From NCBI GenBank assembly GCA_017557505.1, contig JAFYYP010000032.1:1-50803 (forward strand): a stretch of 50,803 nt of DNA, read 5' to 3'. Below are positions 1-8,401 of the stretch, one piece after another. A program made the position numbers and the translations under genes. A model generated the notes under the pieces. The model worked only from the letters and a program-made list of their open reading frames with translations, searched no databases and was not told where the DNA came from. The DNA comes from Bacillota bacterium. Its GTDB lineage: Bacteria; Bacillota; Clostridia; Peptostreptococcales; Anaerovoracaceae. Within the stretch, counting starts at the first letter, position 1. Every line of letters begins with the position of its first letter.

Positions 1-1
1 C

Positions 2-1417
2 CAGGCCCGCATGCATCAGTTCCCGGAGGCCGGACAAAACGGCGCAGAAGAAAAGCCCGGTACGCTGGACGTCTACATGCTGCGCATGATCGATCACCTG
101 GATCTGCCGGCCGGCGTCGACAAAAAGCGCAAGAAGCAGGAACTGATCGACCGCATCAAGTCCAGAGGCGTGGATTACCGGGAATACTACGAACTGAGCT
201 GCAGTATCCCGGAAGACGGCAAACCGCTCAAGGAACAGGATTCCTACGTCTATGAGTACGTGCCTTCCGATAAGGATTTCGCTCTGATGACCGCCTTCGT
301 GAACTGCACGGAAGGAAAAGCCCGCGAGAAGGTGCCAAGCGCCGCCGCATTCAAGGCCGAGGTCGGCAGAATGAAGACGAGACCGCTGATCAAAGTGGTC
401 ATGGGCAATAAGCGTACGGTGGAGATGCTTCGCCGTGGAGACGCGGACGGCGTCGCTGCAGCGCTCAAACAGGCGAAGAAGGATCTGACGTTCCAAAATA
501 AGAACGACAGCGAAACGGCAAAAGAGAACGCGCAGAAGGTCCTGAACGCGATGGAACGCATGCAGGGAAGAGACACGCAGTCTCCCGAGTGGCTCGCGCT
601 GAAGGAATCCGTGAGAGCCTATGCGGACCATCCGGACGGCAAGACCGCGGAGTACGCCGCGAACGTGCTCGTCAACGTGGAAAAGTTCACGAAGGGCAAG
701 AAGAATTTCCAGAGGGATCCGAACCGTCAGGAATGCGTCGATCTCGCGCTGGACGCCCTGAAGACCTGCGTGCCCAACGCGCAGACCAACCCGGTCTCGA
801 AACCGCTGGTGGACCGCTTTACGCAGGTGAGGGGAAGAAACAGAGCGCTGGATATGAGCAAGTACGGCGTCGGGTCCGTGCGCGAAGAGAAGCTCTATCC
901 GACGTATCAGGATCTTTGGAACGACCTGGAAAAGAGGGCCGTCGTGGAGGACGAGCAGATCCGCAAGTTCGATATGGCGATCGCCATGAACAACCTGGAC
1001 GACCCCGGCGTGGTCCGTCTGAGATTCCGCGGCAAGCAGGCGCTGCTGAAAGGCATGTTCCCCGGAGCCGCGTCGAATCCGGAGTGGCGCATGACGCCTG
1101 AGATCCGGGAGCATTACAATAAGGCCGCCAGACTGGCCGGCGACGAGTACCTGGCAAAGATCCTGAACAAGCCGGACGACCCGATGCGGGAGACCGCGGC
1201 AGAATTCACGGCGATGCTCGTCAGCCATCCGGAACTGGAGAAGGGCTACAGGCGTCTGCGCGGCGAAGATTACAGCAACGATTCGACAGCGAATTGCGAC
1301 AAGCTTCTTGCGGATTATAAGAAGGCGATGGAGACAGGCAAGGGCGAAGATCTGAAGAAGGTCAGCGACGCTCTGCTGAACAAGAAAGAGCAGCAGGGAC
1401 CGGTCGCAGGCCTGTAA
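2..1417 (+). CDS. Unrecognised protein, possibly truncated by the window edge
   Basis: I do not recognise a family. The reading frame is open to the left edge; the first Met codon is at 11, so the true start may lie outside. From that Met the product is 468 residues, strongly charged (rich in Lys, Asp, Glu, Arg), with no signal peptide, membrane segment, Cys cluster or catalytic motif that I can see. It looks like an alpha-helical cytoplasmic protein. It ends 12 bases before the next gene, which has a similar composition and is also unrecognised, so the two are probably co-transcribed and functionally linked. Real coding is supported by length, GC-rich third positions like the rest of the window, and tight spacing to the next gene. 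Confidence 0.75.
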   Translation, partial: QARMHQFPEAGQNGAEEKPGTLDVYMLRMIDHLDLPAGVDKKRKKQELIDRIKSRGVDYREYYELSCSIPEDGKPLKEQDSYVYEYVPSDKDFALMTAFVNCTEGKAREKVPSAAAFKAEVGRMKTRPLIKVVMGNKRTVEMLRRGDADGVAAALKQAKKDLTFQNKNDSETAKENAQKVLNAMERMQGRDTQSPEWLALKESVRAYADHPDGKTAEYAANVLVNVEKFTKGKKNFQRDPNRQECVDLALDALKTCVPNAQTNPVSKPLVDRFTQVRGRNRALDMSKYGVGSVREEKLYPTYQDLWNDLEKRAVVEDEQIRKFDMAIAMNNLDDPGVVRLRFRGKQALLKGMFPGAASNPEWRMTPEIREHYNKAARLAGDEYLAKILNKPDDPMRETAAEFTAMLVSHPELEKGYRRLRGEDYSNDSTANCDKLLADYKKAMETGKGEDLKKVSDALLNKKEQQGPVAGL

Positions 1418-1429
1418 AGGACGGAAACT

Positions 1430-3070
1430 ATGACCTATAAACAATATTACGATCAGGCGGTACAGGACGCGAAGAACGGATCCCAGGTGGCGGTGGCGAC
1501 GCTGATCATCGCGACGCAGGGCATGCAGTCCCACGGACCGGATGCGGAGATGGATCTGAATCAGATCGGGACGCAGGCGACACAGCTCATGCACAGCCCC
1601 GGGTTCCGGAACCTGATGCGCGACCCGGAAGCCAAGGAATACTGGGAAACGGGCAAGGCGCAGCAGCTGGTTGACCTAAAAAAAGATTATGACAATCCGA
1701 ATATGACGTACCGCAAGTACCTCCGCACCTGCAAGCGGGACGCGCAGAACCTGAACGAACCGACGGCGCTGCTGGCGGCCAATATGGTAGCCGCCTCCAT
1801 GCTGATGCAATCCGTCGGGCCGAATACGGAGATCGACCAGAACGACGTCACGCAGATGGCGGCAAAGCTGATGCGGCAGTCCGCTTTCAAGGAGATGCTG
1901 AAGGATCCCAAGACGCTCGACCTCATGAAGGAGGGCAAGGGCGTCGGCATGGTCGAACTGATGGCGCAGAAGCAGAACGAACGACTGCACCGCAACGACG
2001 CGTACGAGCGGACGAAAGGCCAGCTCAAGGACGATGCGGGGCTGCTGTCGGATTATCTGAAATCCGTTACCGGGACCGCGGACGCCGGCGCCGTGAACCT
2101 CACGCGCAAGTCTTCGTGGTATAAGGAAATGATTCAGCAGATGCAGGCGGCCCAGACGAAGATGGCAGCCGGCATCCCCCTGAGCGGAGATGAGAACAAG
2201 GCGCTGTGCAACGCTGTCATGAAGCTGAACAATAACGGTACGGAATACGCCGGCGGTTTCCACGCGAAGAACAAGTTCTACACACAGAACATGACCTTCC
2301 TGAAGCGGTATATGCCTCCGAAGGACTTTAACGATTACTGCCGCGCGATCAAGGAGCAGAATCCCATGCGGGAGACCGTTCCCGAGAACTTCGTGCCTGC
2401 CAGGATGACAGGGAAAGCAAAGACGGCAGGGGAGCTGAAAGCCGAGTATAAGGCGAAACTGATCCACGGCTTCTCGGAAGAGAGCGTTGCCGCGATCTGC
2501 GCGATCAACAAGATGTCGAAGGGTGACAGACACTGCCTCATCACGACGGACCGTCTGAAGTTCGAGACGAAGAAGATGATGGCGCACGGTTCCGCGTTCC
2601 ACCGGACCGTGATCAACGCGCAAGACAAGAAAGTCTTAAAGGACCTGTCTGAGGCTGGTCATATCGAGGATCTGACGAAGGAAGTGCAGAACCGCAGCAT
2701 CAAGCATACGGTCGGCACGTGCCAGTGGTATCTGAACCGTTCTGTCAAGGCGCTGACGTCCGGCCCGGTGAATCACCACGAGGCGGCGTTCAACCTAGCT
2801 GCGGTCGTGGCGGCCGGGAGCGTGGCGCAGAACGCGAAGAACCTCAGCATGCCCATCGACAAAAACGCGTTCAGCCAGGCGATCCAGGCCACGATGGCAA
2901 GCAAGGACTTCCAGCGCATGGTCAACCGCTACGAGACCGATCCTAACTACCGCCAGAACATCAACAGCAAACTGACGCAGAACGGCGGCGCTGTCGTGTC
3001 GCAGGAGCTGTACAAGTACGAGCACGAAACCGCGAAAAAGCAGGCGCCGGCGGCTCAGCCGCAGGCGTAG
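1430..3070 (+). CDS. Unrecognised repeat-containing protein (546 aa)
   Basis: No family recognised. The N-terminal half is an internal duplication: residues 1-91 and about 92-184 both start MTY-x-x-Y, then share a DA-x-N region, an A/V-rich helix, MQS-x-GP-x-x-E-x-D, a T-x-x-A-x-x-LM stretch and an F-x-x-x-(M/L)-x-DP turn. A degenerate third copy seems to lie near residues 455-520, with an A-rich helix, ID-x-N and a DFQRMV segment. There is no signal peptide or transmembrane segment; the protein is rich in Met, Gln, Lys and Asn and probably all-helical. The ATG follows a purine-rich site (AAAGGACGG). It ends just before a clear terminator, so it closes a transcription unit with the preceding gene. 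Confidence 0.8.
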   Translation: MTYKQYYDQAVQDAKNGSQVAVATLIIATQGMQSHGPDAEMDLNQIGTQATQLMHSPGFRNLMRDPEAKEYWETGKAQQLVDLKKDYDNPNMTYRKYLRTCKRDAQNLNEPTALLAANMVAASMLMQSVGPNTEIDQNDVTQMAAKLMRQSAFKEMLKDPKTLDLMKEGKGVGMVELMAQKQNERLHRNDAYERTKGQLKDDAGLLSDYLKSVTGTADAGAVNLTRKSSWYKEMIQQMQAAQTKMAAGIPLSGDENKALCNAVMKLNNNGTEYAGGFHAKNKFYTQNMTFLKRYMPPKDFNDYCRAIKEQNPMRETVPENFVPARMTGKAKTAGELKAEYKAKLIHGFSEESVAAICAINKMSKGDRHCLITTDRLKFETKKMMAHGSAFHRTVINAQDKKVLKDLSEAGHIEDLTKEVQNRSIKHTVGTCQWYLNRSVKALTSGPVNHHEAAFNLAAVVAAGSVAQNAKNLSMPIDKNAFSQAIQATMASKDFQRMVNRYETDPNYRQNINSKLTQNGGAVVSQELYKYEHETAKKQAPAAQPQA

Positions 3071-3084
3071 GCCTAAAAAGCATG

Positions 3085-3116
3085 AAAAGGGGACTGCCGA
3101 GGCAGTCTCCTTTTAA
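3085..3116 (+). terminator. Rho-independent terminator after the 1430-3070 gene
   Basis: A 13-base stem (3085-3097 with 3102-3114, one G-T wobble, tetraloop CGAG) ends in TTTT. It sits 15 bases after the stop codon. Confidence 0.85.
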
Positions 3117-3117
3117 C

Positions 3118-3146
3118 TTGTCAATACAGAATCAATCGGGTATACT
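3118..3146 (+). promoter_or_regulatory. SigA-type promoter of nrfA
   Basis: TTGTCA at 3118-3123, an exact 17-base spacer, and TATACT at 3141-3146. Transcription should start near 3153, about 30 bases before the nrfA ATG and its GGAGA site. It begins immediately after the preceding terminator. Confidence 0.8.
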
Positions 3147-3184
3147 GGCTGTAGTAATTCTTTTTTTAAGGTTGGAGAACGATC

Positions 3185-4477
3185 ATGAAACCGAAGTCAG
3201 AGAATAAATGGCTGTGGCCTGTTCTGGGACTGGCGCTGCTGGCGCTCTTCATCGGAAGCATTGCGAGCGACAGCCTCCAGTTTCAGCATCAGAAACTGGT
3301 CGAAGCCAATACGGTGACTTCCATCGCGGAGATCCCCGTTCCGGAAGTGCCGGACGTGACGCCTTCCCGGGCGAACGGCGTGGTCACCGCGGCGGAATGG
3401 GCTTCCTATTATCCGAACGAGTACGGGACTTACATGAAAAACGCGGATAACATGGGAGATCCCGCCGGCCGGATCAAATATACCGAAACGAACCCGGATA
3501 TCCAGATCCTGTACCAGGGCATGGGGTTCGCTTTCGACTATACCGAAGCCATCGGACATAATTATACGCTGGACGACATCGGCGAGACGACGCGTCCTCA
3601 TAAACTCGCCAACTGCATCACCTGCAAGACGCCGGATTTTTCCGCGATGGTGAACGCCATGGGGACAGACGCCTACAGCATGGACTTCGAGGAAGTCTAC
3701 GCGCAGATGGAAGAGCCCATCAGCTGCTATAGCTGCCACGCGAACGAACCGGGCACCATCCACATCGTGCACGATTACATGGACCGCGCCATGAGCGACG
3801 AGATCGCTTCCGGCGAGGTGAACGCCAGCGACGTCGCCTGCGCGCAGTGCCACATCGAGTACTATTTCCGCCCGGCGGATAAGGCGACTGACGTTCCCTA
3901 CAGCGACCTGTCCGGCATCGCTCCGGATGCGATCCTGGCCTATTATAACGAGATGGGCTTTGTCGACTATATGAACGAAAACACCGGTGTGGGCATGATC
4001 AAGGTGCAGCACCCGGAATTCGAAACGTATTACGGGGAAGGCAGCCAGCACGTGGGTATGTATACCTGCGCGGATTGCCATATGAGTTTCGCGTATGACG
4101 ACGAAACGGCGGTTCCCTACGCGGATCACGAACTCATCAGCCCGCTGAAGAACGCAGAGCTCCTGGCGAACCAGTGCAGTCTGTGCCACGCGGATCTCAA
4201 GAGCCAGGTAAAGGCGATCCAGGACGAGATCACCGGCAGGGAGGGCGAGATCTCCGCTCTGCTGGTCGAGATCAATCAGAAACTGGCGAAAGCCGTCCAG
4301 GACGGAAGCATGGATGAAGCGACGCTGGCGAAGGTGAGACAGCTCGACCGCGAAGCGCAGTTCTACTGGGACTTCGTGTTCGTGGAAAACAGTGAAGGCG
4401 CGCACAACTCAACGCTTTCCCGCTACTGTCTCGACAAGGCGGAAGACCTGGCCGGACAGGCGCTCTCGTACTTCTAA
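3185..4477 (+). CDS. nrfA: Ammonia-forming pentaheme cytochrome c nitrite reductase NrfA
   Basis: NrfA reduces nitrite to ammonium with six electrons on the outer face of the membrane. Five heme sites are visible: the lysine-ligated catalytic CITCK at 144-148, then CYSCH 181-185, CAQCH 219-223, CADCH 295-299 and CSLCH 331-335. Family active-site residues are present: the EYYF stretch just after heme 3 (Glu225, Tyr226, Tyr227), KVQH at 273-276 (calcium and substrate pocket Lys/Gln/His) and a distal His407 in GAHNS. Residues 9-26 form a hydrophobic signal/anchor without an obvious cleavage site. The length (430) is slightly short for the family. There is no nrfH-type tetraheme gene on either side; instead ResB and CcsA follow, which would attach the hemes. 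The natural electron donor is therefore not evident here. Confidence 0.95.
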   Translation: MKPKSENKWLWPVLGLALLALFIGSIASDSLQFQHQKLVEANTVTSIAEIPVPEVPDVTPSRANGVVTAAEWASYYPNEYGTYMKNADNMGDPAGRIKYTETNPDIQILYQGMGFAFDYTEAIGHNYTLDDIGETTRPHKLANCITCKTPDFSAMVNAMGTDAYSMDFEEVYAQMEEPISCYSCHANEPGTIHIVHDYMDRAMSDEIASGEVNASDVACAQCHIEYYFRPADKATDVPYSDLSGIAPDAILAYYNEMGFVDYMNENTGVGMIKVQHPEFETYYGEGSQHVGMYTCADCHMSFAYDDETAVPYADHELISPLKNAELLANQCSLCHADLKSQVKAIQDEITGREGEISALLVEINQKLAKAVQDGSMDEATLAKVRQLDREAQFYWDFVFVENSEGAHNSTLSRYCLDKAEDLAGQALSYF

Positions 4478-4488
4478 ACAGACTTTAC

Positions 4489-4516
4489 GGCCGGGCAGCA
4501 GCCCGGCCTTTCTTTT
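4489..4516 (+). terminator. Terminator or attenuator between nrfA and resB
   Basis: A perfect 8-bp GC-rich stem (4489-4496 / 4501-4508, loop AGCA) is followed by TTTCTTTT. The next gene begins directly after the T-run, so the hairpin probably lowers resB-ccsA expression relative to nrfA. Confidence 0.8.
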
Positions 4517-5500
4517 ATGGAACAGAGGACCGGCAACAAGTTCATACGGTTCTTCGTCAGCATGAAGTTCAGCATGCTTTTGCTGGCGGTGATCATCGGC
4601 GTCTGCATAGCAGGCAGCCTCGTCAGCTCGCCGAAGTCCTATTTCGGCAGCTGGTGGGTGAGGGCGATCGCTGCGGTTCTGTGCGTCAACCTCATCCTGT
4701 GCAGCGTGCAGCGCCTGCCCGTTTCGATCGCGAATTACCGGCGGGCTAAAAGCAAAAGGATCGGAGCGTTCGGAACGTGGCTGTGCCATCTGGGCATGCT
4801 GCTGGTGATCGTCAGCTTCGTCGCGGGCGATATGCTGAGCGAGGACTATACGGTCTACGGCATCCCCGGAAGCATACAGCCGGTCGCGGATACCGGACTC
4901 TGGCTGCGCATCGACGATTTCGACGTGCAGCTGAGGGACGATTTTACGGTGGAACAGTACGTGGCGGATCTGACGGTGCTCGACAGCAACGGGCAGGAGT
5001 CGTCCGGACAGGCTTCCGTCAACCATCCCATGAGCGCGTTCGGCTACGATCTTTTCCAGGATTCGACGGGCTGGGCGAACACGATCGAGATCTACAAAGA
5101 CGGAACGTTCCAGAGCAGCGACATCGTGTGCGTCGGCGAGACAGCGTATCCGGGCGACAGGCCTTCTCTGCAGGTCTACTTTAACAAGTTCTATCCGGAT
5201 TTTGCCGTGGATGAGTCGGGCAGTCCCTACAGCAGTACGCCGCTTCTGAACAACCCGCGCAGTCTGTTTACGGTCTATTACAACGGAGAGATCAAGGGTA
5301 TGGACTACGCGGTGATGGAGGTCCCTGTGCGGGTCAACGAATATGATTTCATATTCCGTGACCCCACCGAATACACCCTGATCGTCATCCGCCGCGATCC
5401 TACGGAGATCCTGGTGGGCATCGCGGCGCTCATCATGCTGGCAGGCATTTTCCTGTCGTTCTACTGGCGGCCGGTCTACGGGGAGGAGGCAGCGCTATGA
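4517..5500 (+). CDS. resB: ResB-family cytochrome c biogenesis protein
   Basis: ResB (Ccs1) and CcsA form the System II heme exporter and ligase that attaches heme to apocytochromes c outside the membrane. The 327-residue protein has the ResB layout: three N-terminal membrane helices (about 15-35, 50-70 and 85-107), a large extracytoplasmic domain, and a last helix near 300-318. The third helix carries WLCHLGML, with His91 a likely heme ligand. It is shorter than plant and bacillus ResB but similar to compact clostridial forms. The ATG follows the T-run of a terminator hairpin and has no Shine-Dalgarno sequence; ATG 4562 is an alternative start but also lacks one. The stop overlaps the ccsA start by ATGA, so the two are translationally coupled. 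NrfA is its obvious client. Confidence 0.85.
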   Translation: MEQRTGNKFIRFFVSMKFSMLLLAVIIGVCIAGSLVSSPKSYFGSWWVRAIAAVLCVNLILCSVQRLPVSIANYRRAKSKRIGAFGTWLCHLGMLLVIVSFVAGDMLSEDYTVYGIPGSIQPVADTGLWLRIDDFDVQLRDDFTVEQYVADLTVLDSNGQESSGQASVNHPMSAFGYDLFQDSTGWANTIEIYKDGTFQSSDIVCVGETAYPGDRPSLQVYFNKFYPDFAVDESGSPYSSTPLLNNPRSLFTVYYNGEIKGMDYAVMEVPVRVNEYDFIFRDPTEYTLIVIRRDPTEILVGIAALIMLAGIFLSFYWRPVYGEEAAL

Positions 5501-6309
5501 ATCTGGAATATGCGGCATTTCTGCTGACGGTAACGCTGTATCTGTTCGGAGCTGCCGGTTACTTTGTGTTCCTGGCTCTGAAGAAAGAGAAAGCGTCTGT
5601 GTGGGCCTACCGCTTTATGCTGGCCGGCTTTGCCGTGCATACAGTCTGTCTGACGGCGCGAGGGATCAACGCAGGCCGGCTTCCGCTGACGAACCAGTAC
5701 GAATTCGCGCTGGCGTTCGCCTGGGGCATCGTCCTGTGCTTCCTGATCTTCGTAAAGAAATACGATTTCAACGCGCTCGGCTGTTTCGTGGCGCCCGTCG
5801 TTTTTCTCGTGATCGGTTATGCAGCCATGCAGAGCAAGGATATCCATGCTCTGATGCCGGCACTGCAGAGCGGCTGGCTGGCGTTCCACGTATCCATGGC
5901 CATCATCGCCTACGGATCGTTCGGCGTGGCCTTCGGCGTCGCCATGGTGTTTCTGTTCCAGCATCAGCTGCAGAGCAGCGCGTTCGCCCGGACGCATTTT
6001 CCTGACGAGGCGACGCTGGACAATATCACATACCGTGCCGTATCGCTTGGCTTTCTGTTCCTGACGCTGTGCATCATCACCGGCGCCATCTGGGCAAAGC
6101 GGGCCTGGGGCACGTACTGGAACTGGGACCCGAAGGAGACGTGGTCGCTCATCACGTGGATCATCTACGCGATCTATCTCCACCTGCGCCTCAACAAGGG
6201 CCTACGAGGCCGGAAATCGGCGATTTTCGCGGCCTTGGGGTTCGTTGCCGTATTATTTACCTATGTGGGGGTCAATACGCTTCTGGCGGGTTTACATTCG
6301 TACAAATAA
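5497..6309 (+). CDS. ccsA: Cytochrome c assembly protein CcsA (heme handling)
   Basis: This is the partner of ResB in System II cytochrome c maturation. It is 270 residues with about eight hydrophobic helices. The tryptophan-rich heme-binding motif characteristic of the heme-handling-protein superfamily is present as WGTYWNWDPKETW, starting at Trp204, in the loop before the penultimate helices. Conserved His residues that could serve as external heme ligands lie in the loops and helix ends. It overlaps resB by four bases. Together with the NrfA gene upstream this forms a complete anaerobic respiratory nitrite reduction module apart from the quinol oxidase. Confidence 0.92.
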   Translation: MNLEYAAFLLTVTLYLFGAAGYFVFLALKKEKASVWAYRFMLAGFAVHTVCLTARGINAGRLPLTNQYEFALAFAWGIVLCFLIFVKKYDFNALGCFVAPVVFLVIGYAAMQSKDIHALMPALQSGWLAFHVSMAIIAYGSFGVAFGVAMVFLFQHQLQSSAFARTHFPDEATLDNITYRAVSLGFLFLTLCIITGAIWAKRAWGTYWNWDPKETWSLITWIIYAIYLHLRLNKGLRGRKSAIFAALGFVAVLFTYVGVNTLLAGLHSYK

Positions 6310-6328
6310 AGAAAGGGGAGGATGACCC

Positions 6329-6646
6329 ATGAGACAGACAAAACGCACCAGACGCATCGCGGAGATGGAAGCGAAGCTGGACGAAGCGAGAGACGCGGTC
6401 GACCGTCTTCAGGACGCCGTGCGCGACTATGCCCGGATCCAGGATACCGTGGAAGAACTGGAGCGGTATTACTACAGCGACTGGAGGAAAGATTACGAGG
6501 CTGACGAAGCTGGAAAACTGCCCCCTGATCTGAAGCGGGGCGTGCTGTCCGAAGACGCTCTGTACGATCTGCTGACCGACAACAAGCTCGCTGCGGCGGA
6601 CGCGCTGTACACCTTTGCGCAGATGCTGGGGCAGGGACAGATCTGA
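6329..6646 (+). CDS. Small coiled-coil protein, DUF4298-like
   Basis: A 105-residue, highly charged, soluble protein. Residues 5-45 form a predicted coiled coil (RIAEMEAKLDEARD and following heptads), then a YYYSDWRKDYEADE segment and a leucine-rich C-terminal helix. The pattern and length resemble DUF4298 proteins, which have no known function; I am moderately sure of that family. The start follows a GGGGAGGATG site and lies 19 bases after ccsA, so it could be expressed with the cytochrome module, but nothing in the sequence indicates a role there. Confidence 0.75.
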   Translation: MRQTKRTRRIAEMEAKLDEARDAVDRLQDAVRDYARIQDTVEELERYYYSDWRKDYEADEAGKLPPDLKRGVLSEDALYDLLTDNKLAAADALYTFAQMLGQGQI

Positions 6647-6681
6647 ACTGCCTGAATTCCTCAAATACAATAGATTTTAAG

Positions 6682-6735
6682 CCTTCTCTTTGATATAATA
6701 TATTTTTGTCGAACTATATGAAAGAGAAGGTCTTT
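6682..6735 (+). promoter_or_regulatory. Inverted repeat around the sulP promoter and ribosome binding site
   Basis: CCTTCTCTTT (6682-6691) and AAAGAGAAGG (6721-6730) are perfect 10-base inverted repeats with 29 bases between them, followed by TCTTTTT. An extended -10 (TGATATAAT, 6691-6699) lies between the arms. The right arm contains the only Shine-Dalgarno-like sequence (AGAAGG) before the ATG at 6744. The element could terminate upstream transcription, or, since only the right arm would be in an mRNA started here, act as a DNA operator. Confidence 0.5.
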
Positions 6736-6743
6736 TTATACCA

Positions 6744-8384
6744 ATGGAACCGATCAAACCCATGCTCTGGACGAGCCTGAAAAACTACTCTGCTAAGGAT
6801 CTGACTTCCGACGTCGTATCGGGCATTATCGTAGCCGTTATCGCGCTGCCGCTTTCCATTGCGCTGGCGCTCGCTTCGGGCGTCGGACCCGAGGAAGGTC
6901 TGTATACCGCCATCATCGCGGGTTTTCTGATCTCCGCGTTCGGCGGCAGCAAGGTGCAGATCGCGGGACCGACGGCAGCCTTCGCGACGATCGTCGCAGG
7001 CATCGTGGCCAACTCCGGCCTGGAAGGCCTGATGGTCGCCACGGTCATGGCCGGGCTTTTGCTCATCCTCATGGGCGTGCTGCGGCTCGGCAAACTCATC
7101 CGCTTTATCCCCAGCACGATCACGATCGGCTTTACCGCAGGCATCGCGGTCACGATCCTGATCGGCCAGCTGAAGGACTTCTTCGGGCTCACGTATCCGG
7201 CCGGCACGGTGACCATCGAAACGGTCGAAAAGGTCGAAGCCGTCGCGAAGAACTTCGGCACGCTCAACCCCTGGGCGCTTGGCGTCGGCGTGCTCAGTCT
7301 CGCCATCCTGATCTTCTGGCCGAAAGTATCGAAGAAGATCCCGGCGTCGCTGATCGCAGTCCTGGCCGGCGCTCTGATCGTCAAACTGGGCCATCTGCCG
7401 GTAAATACCATCGGCGACCTGTATACGGTCAGCAGCAGCCTGCCGCATCTGCACGTGCCCGTGCTGTCGTTCAAGCTCGTGCGCGCCATGTTCCCGAACG
7501 CGGTCACCATCGCGATCCTCGCAGCCATCGAGTCGCTGCTGTCCTGCGTCGTCGCGGACGGCATGACCGGCGACAAACACCGCCCGGACACGGAGCTGAT
7601 CGCGCAGGGCATCGGCAACATCGGGTCCGCGCTGTTCGGAGGCATCCCCGCGACTGGCGCGATCGCCAGAACGGCAGCCAACATCAACAACGGCGGCAAA
7701 ACTCCCGTGGCAGGCATGGTGCATTCCATCGTGCTTCTGCTCGTTCTGGTGCTTCTGATGCCGTATGCGAGCTATATCCCCATGCCGGTCATAGCGGCCG
7801 TGCTGTTCATCGTCGCGTATAACATGTGCCAGTGGCGTCCGTTTGTCAGCATGGTGAAGTCAGCGCCGAAGAGCGATATCATCGTGCTGGTCATCACGTT
7901 CGTCCTGACGATCGTGTTCGATCTGGTCGTCGCCATCGCGGTCGGTCTGGGCATGGCCTGCCTGCTGTTCATGAAGCGCATGAGCGAAGAGACAGCGATC
8001 CGCAAGTGGGAGGACGCGCCGGAAGACGAAGAATCCGGCCTGCGCCACATCCTGCCGCAGGTCAGCATCTACGAGATCGAAGGGCCGCTGTTCTTCGGCA
8101 GCGTCGAGAAGCTGTCCCAGATCACGGCGAAAGGGTCGACGAAAGCCCTCGTGCTGCGCATGAGGAGCGTGACCGCGCTGGATGCCACGGCGCTTTCCAG
8201 CCTCGAAAAGCTGTATGACCGCTGCAAGGCGCAGGGCACGCAGGTCGTATTCTCGCACGTCAACCCGCAGCCGATGAAGGTCATGGAACACAGCGGATTT
8301 GCGGATAAAGTGGGCAAGGAGTATTTCTGCAGCCACATCGAGGAAGCCATCGAGATGGCCGAAGCGATCGCGGGCGACCGGTAA
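6744..8384 (+). CDS. SulP-family anion permease with STAS domain
   Basis: SulP (SLC26) proteins move sulfate, bicarbonate or other anions across the cytoplasmic membrane. The 546-residue product has the full architecture: an N-terminal cytoplasmic segment, about 10-14 hydrophobic helices between residues 25 and 415, the family signature region GLYTAIIAGFLISAFGGSK near 53-71, and a C-terminal STAS domain (about 438-535) starting QVSIYEIEGPLFFGS. The DATALSS segment is the typical STAS phosphorylation-loop region. No carbonic anhydrase or sulfate assimilation gene is adjacent, so the substrate cannot be named. The ATG is preceded by a weak AGAAGG site 13 bases upstream that lies in an inverted repeat. 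Confidence 0.93.
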   Translation: MEPIKPMLWTSLKNYSAKDLTSDVVSGIIVAVIALPLSIALALASGVGPEEGLYTAIIAGFLISAFGGSKVQIAGPTAAFATIVAGIVANSGLEGLMVATVMAGLLLILMGVLRLGKLIRFIPSTITIGFTAGIAVTILIGQLKDFFGLTYPAGTVTIETVEKVEAVAKNFGTLNPWALGVGVLSLAILIFWPKVSKKIPASLIAVLAGALIVKLGHLPVNTIGDLYTVSSSLPHLHVPVLSFKLVRAMFPNAVTIAILAAIESLLSCVVADGMTGDKHRPDTELIAQGIGNIGSALFGGIPATGAIARTAANINNGGKTPVAGMVHSIVLLLVLVLLMPYASYIPMPVIAAVLFIVAYNMCQWRPFVSMVKSAPKSDIIVLVITFVLTIVFDLVVAIAVGLGMACLLFMKRMSEETAIRKWEDAPEDEESGLRHILPQVSIYEIEGPLFFGSVEKLSQITAKGSTKALVLRMRSVTALDATALSSLEKLYDRCKAQGTQVVFSHVNPQPMKVMEHSGFADKVGKEYFCSHIEEAIEMAEAIAGDR

Positions 8385-8401
8385 CGCAGGAAGGATACTG
8401 T

